Shown here in pieces: positions 46,489-54,511 of a stretch of 64,000 nucleotides of DNA. Numbering within the stretch: the stretch's first letter is position 1; each line of letters starts with the position of its first letter. Below the pieces are notes generated by a model. That model did not search any database. It was not told the DNA's origin and saw nothing but the letters and a program-made list of their open reading frames with translations. Source of the DNA: Mesorhizobium sophorae (lineage in GTDB: Bacteria; Pseudomonadota; Alphaproteobacteria; Rhizobiales; Rhizobiaceae); NCBI RefSeq assembly GCF_002270415.1, contig NZ_NNRI01000021.1:248001-312000 (forward strand), written 5' to 3'. A program made the position numbers and the translations under genes.

Positions 46489-47376
46489 TTATGACTCCCT
46501 CACTGGCTCTCTCTGATGCGAGACCGAAGTCCTCAACGAGTCCCATTTTTTTATCCGCTGGCTTGCCTGGGGCCAGTTCGCCTCGGCGACCCGGGTTATG
46601 AGCGCCTCGATCAACGCGAACGCGGCAACGTTGCTGTCAAATGCAGTCTCGTTCTCAATGTGCAGCGCTATCACTTCTGATGCATATTTGGAGATTGGAG
46701 ACATCCATCGATCCGTTATCAGGATGATCTTCAGCCCGCAGTGTTTTGAAACTCTTTCGGCGAACTCTTCAAGGGAACGTTGGTACCTTCGAAAATCGAC
46801 GAGGACTAATACATCCCTTTGCCGCATTCGCATTATATACTCTGGCCACCAGTCATCCTCGGACGATACCTGATGAACACCAGCGCGGATTTGTTTCAAA
46901 TGCCTCGACAAATACTGTGCGACTAGATCGCTGATCCGACCACCCAAGGTAAATATATCAGATCGTGGGTCGGAAATTAGTGCCCCTACTCTTTCAAACT
47001 GGGCGGCAGTGATCGCCCCGGCGGATGCCTTTAGCAACTCGGTTGATTTTTGAATAAAATTCTCGAAAAAATCGTCCGTTATACCGCTTGTTGTTGTCCG
47101 CAAATCGAGTGGAGACTTTTGCCCTTGCTTCAGTTCCTTTATAAGTTGTTGTTGGAATTCCTGCAGACCCTGGTAGCCGAGTTTACTCACGAAGCGTGAG
47201 ATAGAGGGAGCAGAGACGTTTGAGGAGGTCGCAATTACCTGGATTGGCTCAAGTCCGGCAAACGGATAATTCGACAGAATTAGCGCAGATAAGCGCCGCT
47301 CCGTGGCGGTTAAAGAATCTGCTGCTCTCCTTATCTGCTCCCTTACGGTTTCGCCCGGAATTGTGCTATCGGTCAT
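46489..47376 (-). CDS. RpiR-family transcriptional regulator 3
   Basis: The 295-residue protein has HTH_6 (LTATERRLSALILSNYPFAG, SSNVSAPSISRFVSKLGYQG at about 51-70) and a SIS domain (DIFTLGGRISDLVAQYLSRH, RDVLVLVDFRRYQRSLEEFA). It is clearly related to but distinct from regulators 1 and 2. It is divergent from nothing on its 5' side except the hydrolase operon, which runs in the same direction upstream of it. It is a candidate reader of the AT-rich palindromes in the cluster. Confidence 0.9.
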   Translation of the reverse strand: MTDSTIPGETVREQIRRAADSLTATERRLSALILSNYPFAGLEPIQVIATSSNVSAPSISRFVSKLGYQGLQEFQQQLIKELKQGQKSPLDLRTTTSGITDDFFENFIQKSTELLKASAGAITAAQFERVGALISDPRSDIFTLGGRISDLVAQYLSRHLKQIRAGVHQVSSEDDWWPEYIMRMRQRDVLVLVDFRRYQRSLEEFAERVSKHCGLKIILITDRWMSPISKYASEVIALHIENETAFDSNVAAFALIEALITRVAEANWPQASQRIKKWDSLRTSVSHQREPVRES

Positions 47377-47490
47377 AATCTCTCCAAAGCCGGCTACCCC
47401 GCAAACCCTTAAGCACTGCTGTTTTCAGTATGGGGGAGTGAGACCTAGCTAGCAAGCTCCAGCGCTCCGCCAGGAGAATGAGGTGCTGCT

Positions 47491-48180
47491 CTAACCAGCA
47501 CTGGGCGTTAGCGGCTTAGGGGCGTGTTCCAGGCCTTGTATTTCGGCAATGAGCTCACGGGTAGTGACCTGACGGCAATACCCCTTAATCGCCCGTAGCG
47601 AGCTATCATGGCGTTCCCGGGTATAAGTCAGGCATGCATCTGTAACCTGCGTGACGAGATAGCCAAGGTCACAGGCATCCCTGATTGCGCCTTCTACACA
47701 CTGGTCGGTAACCAACCCTGCGAGTACGAGCTGTTTAACACCGAGATTCCGCAAGATGTAATCGATATTTGTGGAAATGAAGACGGAAGATGACGTCTTG
47801 GGTAGAACTATCTCATCACCCTGCACAGCTATCTGGTCGATTACCTTACCGTCCCATGACCCCTTTGGGACATGGAACCCAGTGATCTTGTAGTCGAGAG
47901 ATCTGTCCCGACCATCAGCTGTCAAGCTTTCGATCGTTGTGTACATTACTTCAATACGAGACTTCCTGAAGGCGGCTTGCAAAGATTGCATGTTCGGAAT
48001 GACCCGAGCCTCAAGCTCGCTGAAATACCAGCCATACTTCGCTGCAAAATCTGCTTTCGGCAGCCCTGAAAATTCGGCTCCGTCACGGTGAGCGCTGAAA
48101 TTTTGGACATCGACAAAAAGTAAGGCCGATTGCTCCGGCACCAAGGGCACATTGCGAGTAAGACTCATTTCAGTTCCCAT
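47491..48180 (-). CDS. Isochorismatase-like cysteine hydrolase
   Basis: The 229-residue enzyme shows the family triad: Asp in ALLFVDVQNF, Lys in IVLPKTSSSVF and Cys in LVTDQCVEGAIRDACDLGY, each in its usual setting. Relatives hydrolyse amides such as N-carbamoylsarcosine, nicotinamide, biuret or ureidoacrylate. The start overlaps the end of the amidohydrolase-like gene by 11 bp (or abuts it if ATG 48168 is used), so they are co-translated. An N-carbamoyl or amide intermediate would fit the pathway. Confidence 0.9.
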   Translation of the reverse strand: MGTEMSLTRNVPLVPEQSALLFVDVQNFSAHRDGAEFSGLPKADFAAKYGWYFSELEARVIPNMQSLQAAFRKSRIEVMYTTIESLTADGRDRSLDYKITGFHVPKGSWDGKVIDQIAVQGDEIVLPKTSSSVFISTNIDYILRNLGVKQLVLAGLVTDQCVEGAIRDACDLGYLVTQVTDACLTYTRERHDSSLRAIKGYCRQVTTRELIAEIQGLEHAPKPLTPSAG

Positions 48181-48940
48181 TCAAATAGTCTTCGATCGAT
48201 GATGCGACGATATCGGCCCAAAGCTTCTGACCTTCAGCCGTCCGCAGATGATCATTTCGGATCTCAATCAGGCTGTTGTTCAAGCCACGTGTCTCGCAAT
48301 GCCGGGGCACAAACCAATCGCTCGAGTCGTTGACCTGATAGGGTTCATTCATTCCCACGCGTAAACGCGGATACCTGCGTGTAACAGAGTCTCTCAGGCG
48401 CGCTGACGTGTCCGTGTCACGACGGAATAGGAAACCGATATCCCACGGGCGCCACACGTTGTTCATGCGAGGAGTGAAACTGTGAACCGATATCGCTACT
48501 GTGTGTCGACCCTCCTCTAGACGTCGACTGATCTCTGTGTGAAAAGGCTCGAAGATCTCGGCCACGCGAGCCGCGCGATCGGCAATGTCGACTTCCTGAT
48601 TGCCGGGTATTCTGATCCCATCGCTTGTTGCAGGAATAGCATCGAATGCCTCCGGCGGCCGGTTGCAATCTATGACCAGGCGGCTGTACGGCTGAAAGAC
48701 AGCAACAGCATCTAGCCGCCGCGCCAAAAGCCGTGCCACTTCGGCTGCCCCGATATCCCAGCCGACATGATCGTCAAGCACCTCAAGAGAAATGCCCAGA
48801 TTTCCGAGCGCCGCGGGGATCGCCTGCCCCGCATGTTCACACACCAGGAGCACAGGACTTGACCCGTCGGGATTCATGACCTCAAACGGGTCCGGATCGC
48901 CCTGCCCCAGCAAGCGTAGCGTATCATAACCCTGCTTCAT
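48170..48940 (-). CDS. N-formylglutamate-amidohydrolase-family (FGase) protein
   Basis: The roughly 256-residue protein matches the FGase zinc amidohydrolase family: VLLVCEHAGQAIPAALGNLG (metal-binding Glu-His), DHVGWDIGAAEVARLLARRL, YSRLVIDCNRPP, VAISVHSFTPRMN (His) and LIEIRNDHLRTAEGQKLWAD. HutG of histidine breakdown is one member, but no hut genes are nearby. ATG 48940 (MKQGYDTLRLLG) gives the natural start; the frame opens to 49027. It is first in a two-gene operon with the cysteine hydrolase. Confidence 0.85.
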   Translation of the reverse strand: MKQGYDTLRLLGQGDPDPFEVMNPDGSSPVLLVCEHAGQAIPAALGNLGISLEVLDDHVGWDIGAAEVARLLARRLDAVAVFQPYSRLVIDCNRPPEAFDAIPATSDGIRIPGNQEVDIADRAARVAEIFEPFHTEISRRLEEGRHTVAISVHSFTPRMNNVWRPWDIGFLFRRDTDTSARLRDSVTRRYPRLRVGMNEPYQVNDSSDWFVPRHCETRGLNNSLIEIRNDHLRTAEGQKLWADIVASSIEDYLNGN

Positions 48941-49115
48941 GCCATTCTCTGTCCTTCGAGAGATCGACGGGCTTGCCGACGCCTGAGCCACCAATGCATT
49001 GAGATTGCAAATGTCCCTGGGGACCAACTCTCTCAGGAAGCCCCGCCGCGTGCTCCCATCGTTCGCTGCAAACAGGACGAGATTTCATTTTCAATGTCAA
49101 CTCAGTATTTGTGAT

Positions 49116-49131
49116 TGACAAAAAAATTTCA
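49116..49131. promoter_or_regulatory. AT-rich palindrome between the amidohydrolase and ligase genes
   Basis: TGACAAAAAAATTTCA lies in the divergent promoter region of the amidohydrolase-like and glutamine-synthetase-like genes and matches the site at 43759 in form. Confidence 0.5.
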
Positions 49132-49290
49132 TTGAGGTTTTGTGCACTGAAGGCAACATGGTCGTTTCGAGACAGGCTATCGCGGTGGTGGGGTTGCCTA
49201 TGGCCGCGGAGCACTGGCGTACGTTATGAAACTGACTAATTTGAACCTCACGATCTTGTTCTGCTGAGCCCAACGTTTTGAAGGACACCG

Positions 49291-50604
49291 ATGATTTCGA
49301 ACCCGCTTGTCTTCGCAGCTACGTCCGATATCGCCGGGAGAACACGTGGTAAAGCATTTCCAGTGTTGGAACTGGATAAGCGCCTAAAGCGTGGAATCGG
49401 CTGGACGCCGACGAATGTAATGATTACCTGCTTCGACGCGATCGCTCCAAGCCCCTTTGGCTCGCTCGGCGATCTCCTTTTGATCCCTGATCCTGAAGCG
49501 CGCGTTGAGGTCGACTTCGCAGACGGCGGCCTGGTTGAGCATTTCATGTTGGGGGATATCACCGATCTCGACGGCCGCCCATGGGATTGTTGTACTCGCT
49601 CGATTCTCAAAGCGGCACTTGAGCGGCTCCGATCTTGCGGCGGTATCCAGCTTGTGAGCGCCTTCGAGCATGAATTCCAGATGCTCGACGCCGGCGAGGT
49701 TCTTCCCGACGCCTACAGCTTGCGCGGGTTTACTCGGCGGCGGCAGCTCGGAGAGGCTTTAATGTCGGCTCTCGCTCAGGCAGGCCTGACGCCCGATACC
49801 TTCATGAAGGAATTTGGTCCAAACCAGTACGAGGTTACCAATGGCCCCGCTCAGGGTCATCGCTCTGCCGACCAAGCGGTAATTCTTCGGGAGTTGACCC
49901 GCATGGCGGCGCAACGCTGCGGTGAGCAGGTGACGTTCGCACCAATTTTAGACCCCACCAGCGTCGGTAACGGCGTTCACATCCATATGAGCTTCCTGGA
50001 TGGGAATGGCTCCCCGGCAACGTACGACGAGAACGACCCGTTCGGCATGTCCAAACTTACCGGGTCATTTATCGCCGGCGTACTCAAATATCTCGACTCC
50101 ATCGTTGCGCTAACCGCGCCGTCTGACATTTCCTATCTGCGATTGACGCCAAACCGCTGGAGCGCGGCATATAACAATCTTGGCTTCCGCGATCGCGAGG
50201 CTTCAGTCCGAATCTGTCCCACTACCTCCGCAGATCCCGAGAAGATCGCCAGGCAATATAACTTTGAGTACCGTGCGGCCGATGCCGCCGCCTCGCCATA
50301 TCTGGCCTTGGCATCGATTCTCAATGCAGGTGCCCAGGGCATCGAAGACGGTCTCCCCACACCTCAGGTAACTCAGGAGAACTTATCCGTGCTGTCTGAG
50401 GCCCAGCTGTCTGATCGCGGTTACAAGCGGCTACCACAATCCCTGGAAGAGGCTTTGCTGCGTTTTGAGCAGAACGATGTTGTAACGCGTTGGTTTCCGG
50501 ACGGCTTTGCCTCGATTTATACTGCGCACAAGCGTGCCGAAATCGCGCACCTGAGCGATCGCACCGTCAAAGAGCGCTGTGCCGCTTATTCAAAAGTGTA
50601 CTGA
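49291..50604 (+). CDS. Glutamine-synthetase-family ligase (gamma-glutamyl-amine synthetase-like)
   Basis: The 437-residue protein keeps the glutamine synthetase catalytic barrel: LVSAFEHEFQML (metal Glu), FGPNQYEVTNGPAQG, GNGVHIHMSFLDG (His), YLRLTPNRWS, and EYRAADAAASPYLALASI. It lacks the adenylylation region typical of GlnA-I housekeeping enzymes. Relatives such as PuuA, GlnA3 and IpuC attach glutamate to amines as a first breakdown step. Divergence from the amidohydrolase gene, which could remove a glutamyl or formyl group, suggests a gamma-glutamylation route. Confidence 0.85.
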   Translation: MISNPLVFAATSDIAGRTRGKAFPVLELDKRLKRGIGWTPTNVMITCFDAIAPSPFGSLGDLLLIPDPEARVEVDFADGGLVEHFMLGDITDLDGRPWDCCTRSILKAALERLRSCGGIQLVSAFEHEFQMLDAGEVLPDAYSLRGFTRRRQLGEALMSALAQAGLTPDTFMKEFGPNQYEVTNGPAQGHRSADQAVILRELTRMAAQRCGEQVTFAPILDPTSVGNGVHIHMSFLDGNGSPATYDENDPFGMSKLTGSFIAGVLKYLDSIVALTAPSDISYLRLTPNRWSAAYNNLGFRDREASVRICPTTSADPEKIARQYNFEYRAADAAASPYLALASILNAGAQGIEDGLPTPQVTQENLSVLSEAQLSDRGYKRLPQSLEEALLRFEQNDVVTRWFPDGFASIYTAHKRAEIAHLSDRTVKERCAAYSKVY

Positions 50605-50636
50605 TAACAAGAAGGCACTTCGTGAGAGGCGTAGAG

Positions 50637-51716
50637 ATGCTGAAGATAAAGGGAGCAGAACGTCTGTTCAGTCTCTATCTGGAGCCTGGATTTTCGATGC
50701 AGGCCTTTTCTTCTGCAGTCGAGGCCTTACGGCTTGCCAACGAAGTGCTCGAATCGGAGATTTACGCTTGGCGAGTTGTATCTGACGACGGACTCCCTGT
50801 GAGATCGAGTTGTGGACCTACGATCTCCGTTGATACGTCGCTCAAGGAGGAACGCGGCCTCCTTGGCAAAACGGGCTGGTCCCCTTCAGTCGCCGTAATT
50901 TGCGGGGGGAGCCACCCACTTGCCGCAAATCGGGCCCTGCATGGTTGGTTGCGAGAATGCCGGGCTAGGAAACTGTGTCTGGTCGGAATCGCGAGCGGGA
51001 TCTTCAGCATCGCCCAGACCGGTCTGGCGGATGGACGAAGATGTGCAGTACACTGGGAACAGTTCCCTTCGTTCGTTGAACAATTTCCACGTATCGCTGC
51101 TGTTCAAGCTGCTTATGAGATCGACGGAGACACGTACTCCTGCTCTGGCGGAGATGCTGCTTTCGACATGTTCGTGCAGTTCGTCAGAGAAGATTATGAA
51201 TCCCCTACAGCCAACCGGGTGTGCGAGAAGGCGGTCGCTATGACGGTCCGTCAACCTGGAGATCGTCAGAGACTACCTCTGCATGCAGGCGCGGCCATTC
51301 ACCATGACGGCCTGTTGAAGATCATCGAGCAGATGGAGAGGCATCTCGACGAGCCAGTCGCGCTCGAAGACATCGCTGCCTCCAGCCGCTTGTCTCGGCG
51401 CCAAGTTGAACGCATCTTTTCGCAACAAATAGGACGTTCGCCTGCGCGATACTATCTCGAGATGAGACTTGAGCGCGCGCACTTGTTGATCTTGAACTCG
51501 CAACTTCCAATCGTCGAGATCGCGATGGCCTGTGGTTTCATCTCGGCCTCGCACTTTTCAAAGGCATATCGCGAGAATTATGGACTGGCTCCACGTGAGG
51601 CTCGCTCGGAAGTCGTAGAACGCCGACGGAGCGGGCACGGAACCTTCGCTGCGGACGCACCCGCACCATTGCCGGTGACGAGGTCATCAATCGGGGAAAT
51701 GGTGCATGCAAAGTGA
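50637..51716 (+). CDS. GlxA-type regulator (DJ-1/PfpI-like domain plus AraC HTH)
   Basis: The 359-residue protein has an N-terminal GATase1/DJ-1-like domain (LEPGFSMQAFSSAVEALRLA, VAVICGGSHPLA, GIASGIFSIAQTGLADGRRC without a catalytic Cys) and a C-terminal double helix-turn-helix (ALEDIAASSRLSRRQVERIF and MACGFISASHFSKAYRENY). Known members (GbdR, SouR, CdhR, ArgR) activate genes for glycine betaine, sarcosine, carnitine and arginine use. It follows the ligase gene by 32 bp. It supports a methylated-amine or amino-acid substrate. Confidence 0.88.
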   Translation: MLKIKGAERLFSLYLEPGFSMQAFSSAVEALRLANEVLESEIYAWRVVSDDGLPVRSSCGPTISVDTSLKEERGLLGKTGWSPSVAVICGGSHPLAANRALHGWLRECRARKLCLVGIASGIFSIAQTGLADGRRCAVHWEQFPSFVEQFPRIAAVQAAYEIDGDTYSCSGGDAAFDMFVQFVREDYESPTANRVCEKAVAMTVRQPGDRQRLPLHAGAAIHHDGLLKIIEQMERHLDEPVALEDIAASSRLSRRQVERIFSQQIGRSPARYYLEMRLERAHLLILNSQLPIVEIAMACGFISASHFSKAYRENYGLAPREARSEVVERRRSGHGTFAADAPAPLPVTRSSIGEMVHAK

Positions 51717-51739
51717 TTCCCGTTCCGGAAACTCGCCCG

Positions 51740-51913
51740 GAGGCCGCAGACAGTGTCCGACAGCAGCATGGTATCCAGCCTTGACCTCGTCGAGCTGAAC
51801 CCGTTCCTGGACGAGCGCGGCCGCACCGCGACCCGATGGTCGACCTCACCGCCAGCCTGATGGGCCGTCGCATCATGGACCACCCGACCCGCAGTCATTC
51901 CGGAAGCATCTGA
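51740..51913 (+). pseudogene. Arginase, C-terminal remnant with frameshift
   Basis: One frame reads SSLDLVELNPFLDERGRTA, the end of arginase (the VELNP region), then the match moves frame near 51835 to MVDLTASLMGRRIMDHPTRS and stops at 51911-51913. All catalytic metal-binding parts are missing. It lies 2 bp before the ocd start, the usual arginase-ocd order in rhizobia. Confidence 0.75.
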
Positions 51914-51915
51914 CC

Positions 51916-52972
51916 ATGACCCAGCCTTCTCGCCTTGCCATCGTCCCCTTCATCAGTGTCGACCGCATGATGAAGCTGGTGCTCGCCATCGGGATCGAAC
52001 GGTTTCTCACCGAGCTTGCCGGCTACATCGAAGAAGACTTCCGCCGCTGGGCTGTTCGACAAGACACCGCGCATCGCCTCGCATAGCCATGACGGCGTCA
52101 TCGAGCTGATGCCGACCAGCGATGGCCGGCTCTACGGCTTCAAATATGTCAACGGCCATCCCAAGAACATGCGCGAGGGCCGCCAGACGGTCACCGCCTT
52201 CGGCGTGCTGGCCGATGTCGGCTCGGGCTATCCGATGCTGCTCAGTGAAATGACCATCCTGACGGCACTGTGCACCGCAGCCACCTCCGCGCTTGCTGCC
52301 AAATACCTGGCGCCCAAGGGGTCACGCGCCATGGCCATCATCGGCAACGGCGCCCAGTCCGAGTTCCAGGCCATCGCCTTCAAGGCGCTCACCGGCATCG
52401 ACCGGCTGCGGCTCTACGACATTGACCGCTCGGCTTCGGAAAAATGCGCCCGCAACCTGTTCGGCAAGGGCTTTGACATCACCATTTGCACGACCGGGCA
52501 GGATGCGGTGGAAGGCGTCGACATCATCACCACGGTGACGGCCGACAAGCAATGCGCCACCATCCTGACCGACAACATGGTCGGCTCGGGCGTCCACATC
52601 AACGCCGTCGGCGGCGACTGCCCCGGCAAGACCGAATTGCATCGCGACATCCTGCTGCGATCGGATATCTTCGTCGAGTTTCCCCCACAGACCCGCATCG
52701 AAGGCGAGATCCAGCAGCTCGATGCCGACCATACGGTGACCGAGCTGTGGCAGGTGATGACCGGCCAGGCGCAAGGCCGCAAGACGCCGGAGCAGATCAC
52801 GCTGTTCGATTCCGTCGGCTTCGCCACCGAGGATTTCTCTGCGCTGCGCTACGTCCGCGATCAGCTCAAGGCGACCGGCCTTTATGAAGAGCTCGACCTG
52901 CTCGCCGATCCCGACGAGCCGCGCGATCTGTTCGGCATGCTGCTCAGGGCCGCCTTGCAGCCGGCCGCCTGA
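51916..52972 (+). pseudogene. ocd: Ornithine cyclodeaminase, frameshifted near its N-terminus
   Basis: Ornithine cyclodeaminase converts ornithine to proline and ammonia. The first frame gives MTQPSRLAIVPFISVDRMMK, LTELAGYIEEDFRRW and then loses the match at about 52050; the second resumes LFDKTPRIASHSHDGVIELM, GRLYGFKYVNGHPKN, the NAD site MAIIGNGAQSEFQAIA and VGGDCPGKTELHRDILLRSD to a normal C-terminus. Two bases appear to be missing at the junction. The rest is intact, so the lesion is the only visible defect. Confidence 0.88.
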
Positions 52973-53470
52973 GGAAACTCGCCCAAAGCGTCTGATCTTA
53001 GTGTCCCCGGCCAGTCGGACGTGCACCTTCAATCAAGCATTCTCTATCCATCAACCCACAAGCCGGTGTTGGCCAATCTCTGGACGCCAATTTTGTTTAT
53101 AACCTCGAGCTTGAAGCGGGCCCAAAGCACCGAATATAGATCTGCATTTTGATCACTCCTCTCAAACGACAAACTTGCGGCATCCAGACTGCCCTCACGA
53201 CACGAACATGGTAGTGAGAAAAAAGTGAACGGTGAGATTCGATCGATCTCAAAATCCTCGACGCCATCCAGCGCGACGGGCGCATTACCAAGCTGGCGCT
53301 GGCCGACAAGGTCGGATTGTCGCCGACGCCGTGCTGGATGCGGCTGCGCAAGCTGGAGAGGGCCGGCATCGTGTCCGGCTATCACGGCGCGATCGCCATG
53401 CGCACGATTGTTGATGGCTTTTCAAAAGCGCGTCTAAACGACGACAAGCGTTTGGTGCTTGTGGACGGAA

Positions 53471-53496
53471 CAAAAAGGCGGCCTTTGCAGGCCGCC
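53471..53496 (-). terminator. Intrinsic terminator of the IS21 operon
   Basis: On the minus strand GGCGGCC, a TGCAAA loop and GGCCGCC are followed by TTTTTG, 20 bp after the stop of the last gene of the element. Confidence 0.8.
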
Positions 53497-53516
53497 GAGT
53501 GTGGAGGATGTGTGCT

Positions 53517-53738
53517 TTAGAGCGAGGACGGGGCTTTTTCGATATCGCTGTGATCGGTCGGTGTTCGTTGCTGCTCCTGGATAAGTTCCTGGAGTTGGAC
53601 GCCGTAGTGAGACCAGATGCTATCGGCGAGATCGTTGAGGAGCTCGAAGACAGCGAGCGCCTGTTCGGGTGTCCATTCGGGATTGATGAGGAAGTGGATA
53701 CCACGACTGAGGCCGGACGATTGAGGATCTGGTTTCAT
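53517..53738 (-). CDS. Small accessory protein of IS21 element (73 aa)
   Basis: The acidic protein starts MKPDPQSSGLSRGIHFLINP and includes TPEQALAVFELLNDLADSIW. Its start overlaps the istB stop by 4 bp (ATGA), so it is translated from the same message. Similar small genes follow istB in some IS21 elements, but the function is unknown to me. Confidence 0.75.
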   Translation of the reverse strand: MKPDPQSSGLSRGIHFLINPEWTPEQALAVFELLNDLADSIWSHYGVQLQELIQEQQRTPTDHSDIEKAPSSL

Positions 53739-54511
53739 GCTGCGGGCACCTTTTCGCCGGAGGAGCGGCTGGTGCGTTTTTCGCGCTGTGCCTTTGATCG
53801 CTCGGCCGCTTCCTTGAAGCGGTAGGAATCGCCTTCGATGGAGATCACCTCGGATCGGTGCATGAGGCGGTCGACGAGGCTGACGACGCAGGCGGCATTG
53901 GGAAAGACCTCCGACCAATCAGCGAAGGGTCTGTTGGTGGTGATGATGGTTGAGCGTTTTTCGTAGCGCCGGCTGATGAGTTCGAACAGCAGGTCCGCAT
54001 GACGGTTCGAGTAGGACAGATACCCGACCTCGTCGATCGCAAGAACGTCGGCGGCGGCGTAGTGGTGAAGGCGTCGGCGCAAGGCTGCGTCGCTGTCGAG
54101 GGCGGCGAGTTCGCCGAGCATCTCGCTGGCGGTTCGGAAGACGACGGTGTGACCGCAGATGAGCGCCTGGTGAGCGACATTGCGAGCAAGTGTCGATTTC
54201 CCGACGCCGTTGGGGCCGATAAAGACGATGTTGGCGGCATCGTTCATGAAGGACAGGGTCATCAGATCCTCGACGGCGGCGCGGTCGATGCGGCGAGGCC
54301 AGTGCCAGTCATAATCGGACAGTTGCTTGAAGTGGCCGAGCCTGGCGGCACGCGTGCGTCGCCGCATCGAACGGTCGGAGCGCTCCTCTTCTTCCCATTG
54401 AAGGACGGCGGCCAGCCAGTCCGCGTCAGCGATTTCGTCCCAATGGGTGATCAGGCCATTGAGGCGCAACGCCTTGGCCCGGTTGAGCAGGATGTCGGGA
54501 TTATTCATCAT
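53735..54511 (-). CDS. istB: IS21 transposition helper ATPase IstB
   Basis: IstB is a DnaA-like AAA+ ATPase that remodels target DNA for IstA. The roughly 258-residue protein has Walker A FIGPNGVGKSTLA, Walker B VLAIDEVGYL, sensor STIITTNRPFADW and the end DRLMHRSEVISIEGDSYR. ATG 54511 or 54508 lies inside the istA end, after TTGGAGG, indicating coupling. Confidence 0.93.
   Translation of the reverse strand: MMNNPDILLNRAKALRLNGLITHWDEIADADWLAAVLQWEEEERSDRSMRRRTRAARLGHFKQLSDYDWHWPRRIDRAAVEDLMTLSFMNDAANIVFIGPNGVGKSTLARNVAHQALICGHTVVFRTASEMLGELAALDSDAALRRRLHHYAAADVLAIDEVGYLSYSNRHADLLFELISRRYEKRSTIITTNRPFADWSEVFPNAACVVSLVDRLMHRSEVISIEGDSYRFKEAAERSKAQREKRTSRSSGEKVPAA

Noticed and set aside
48170-48940. 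HutG of a histidine utilisation operon
   Set aside because: No other hut gene is present; the neighbours are a cysteine hydrolase and a glutamine-synthetase-like ligase, so only the family name is justified.
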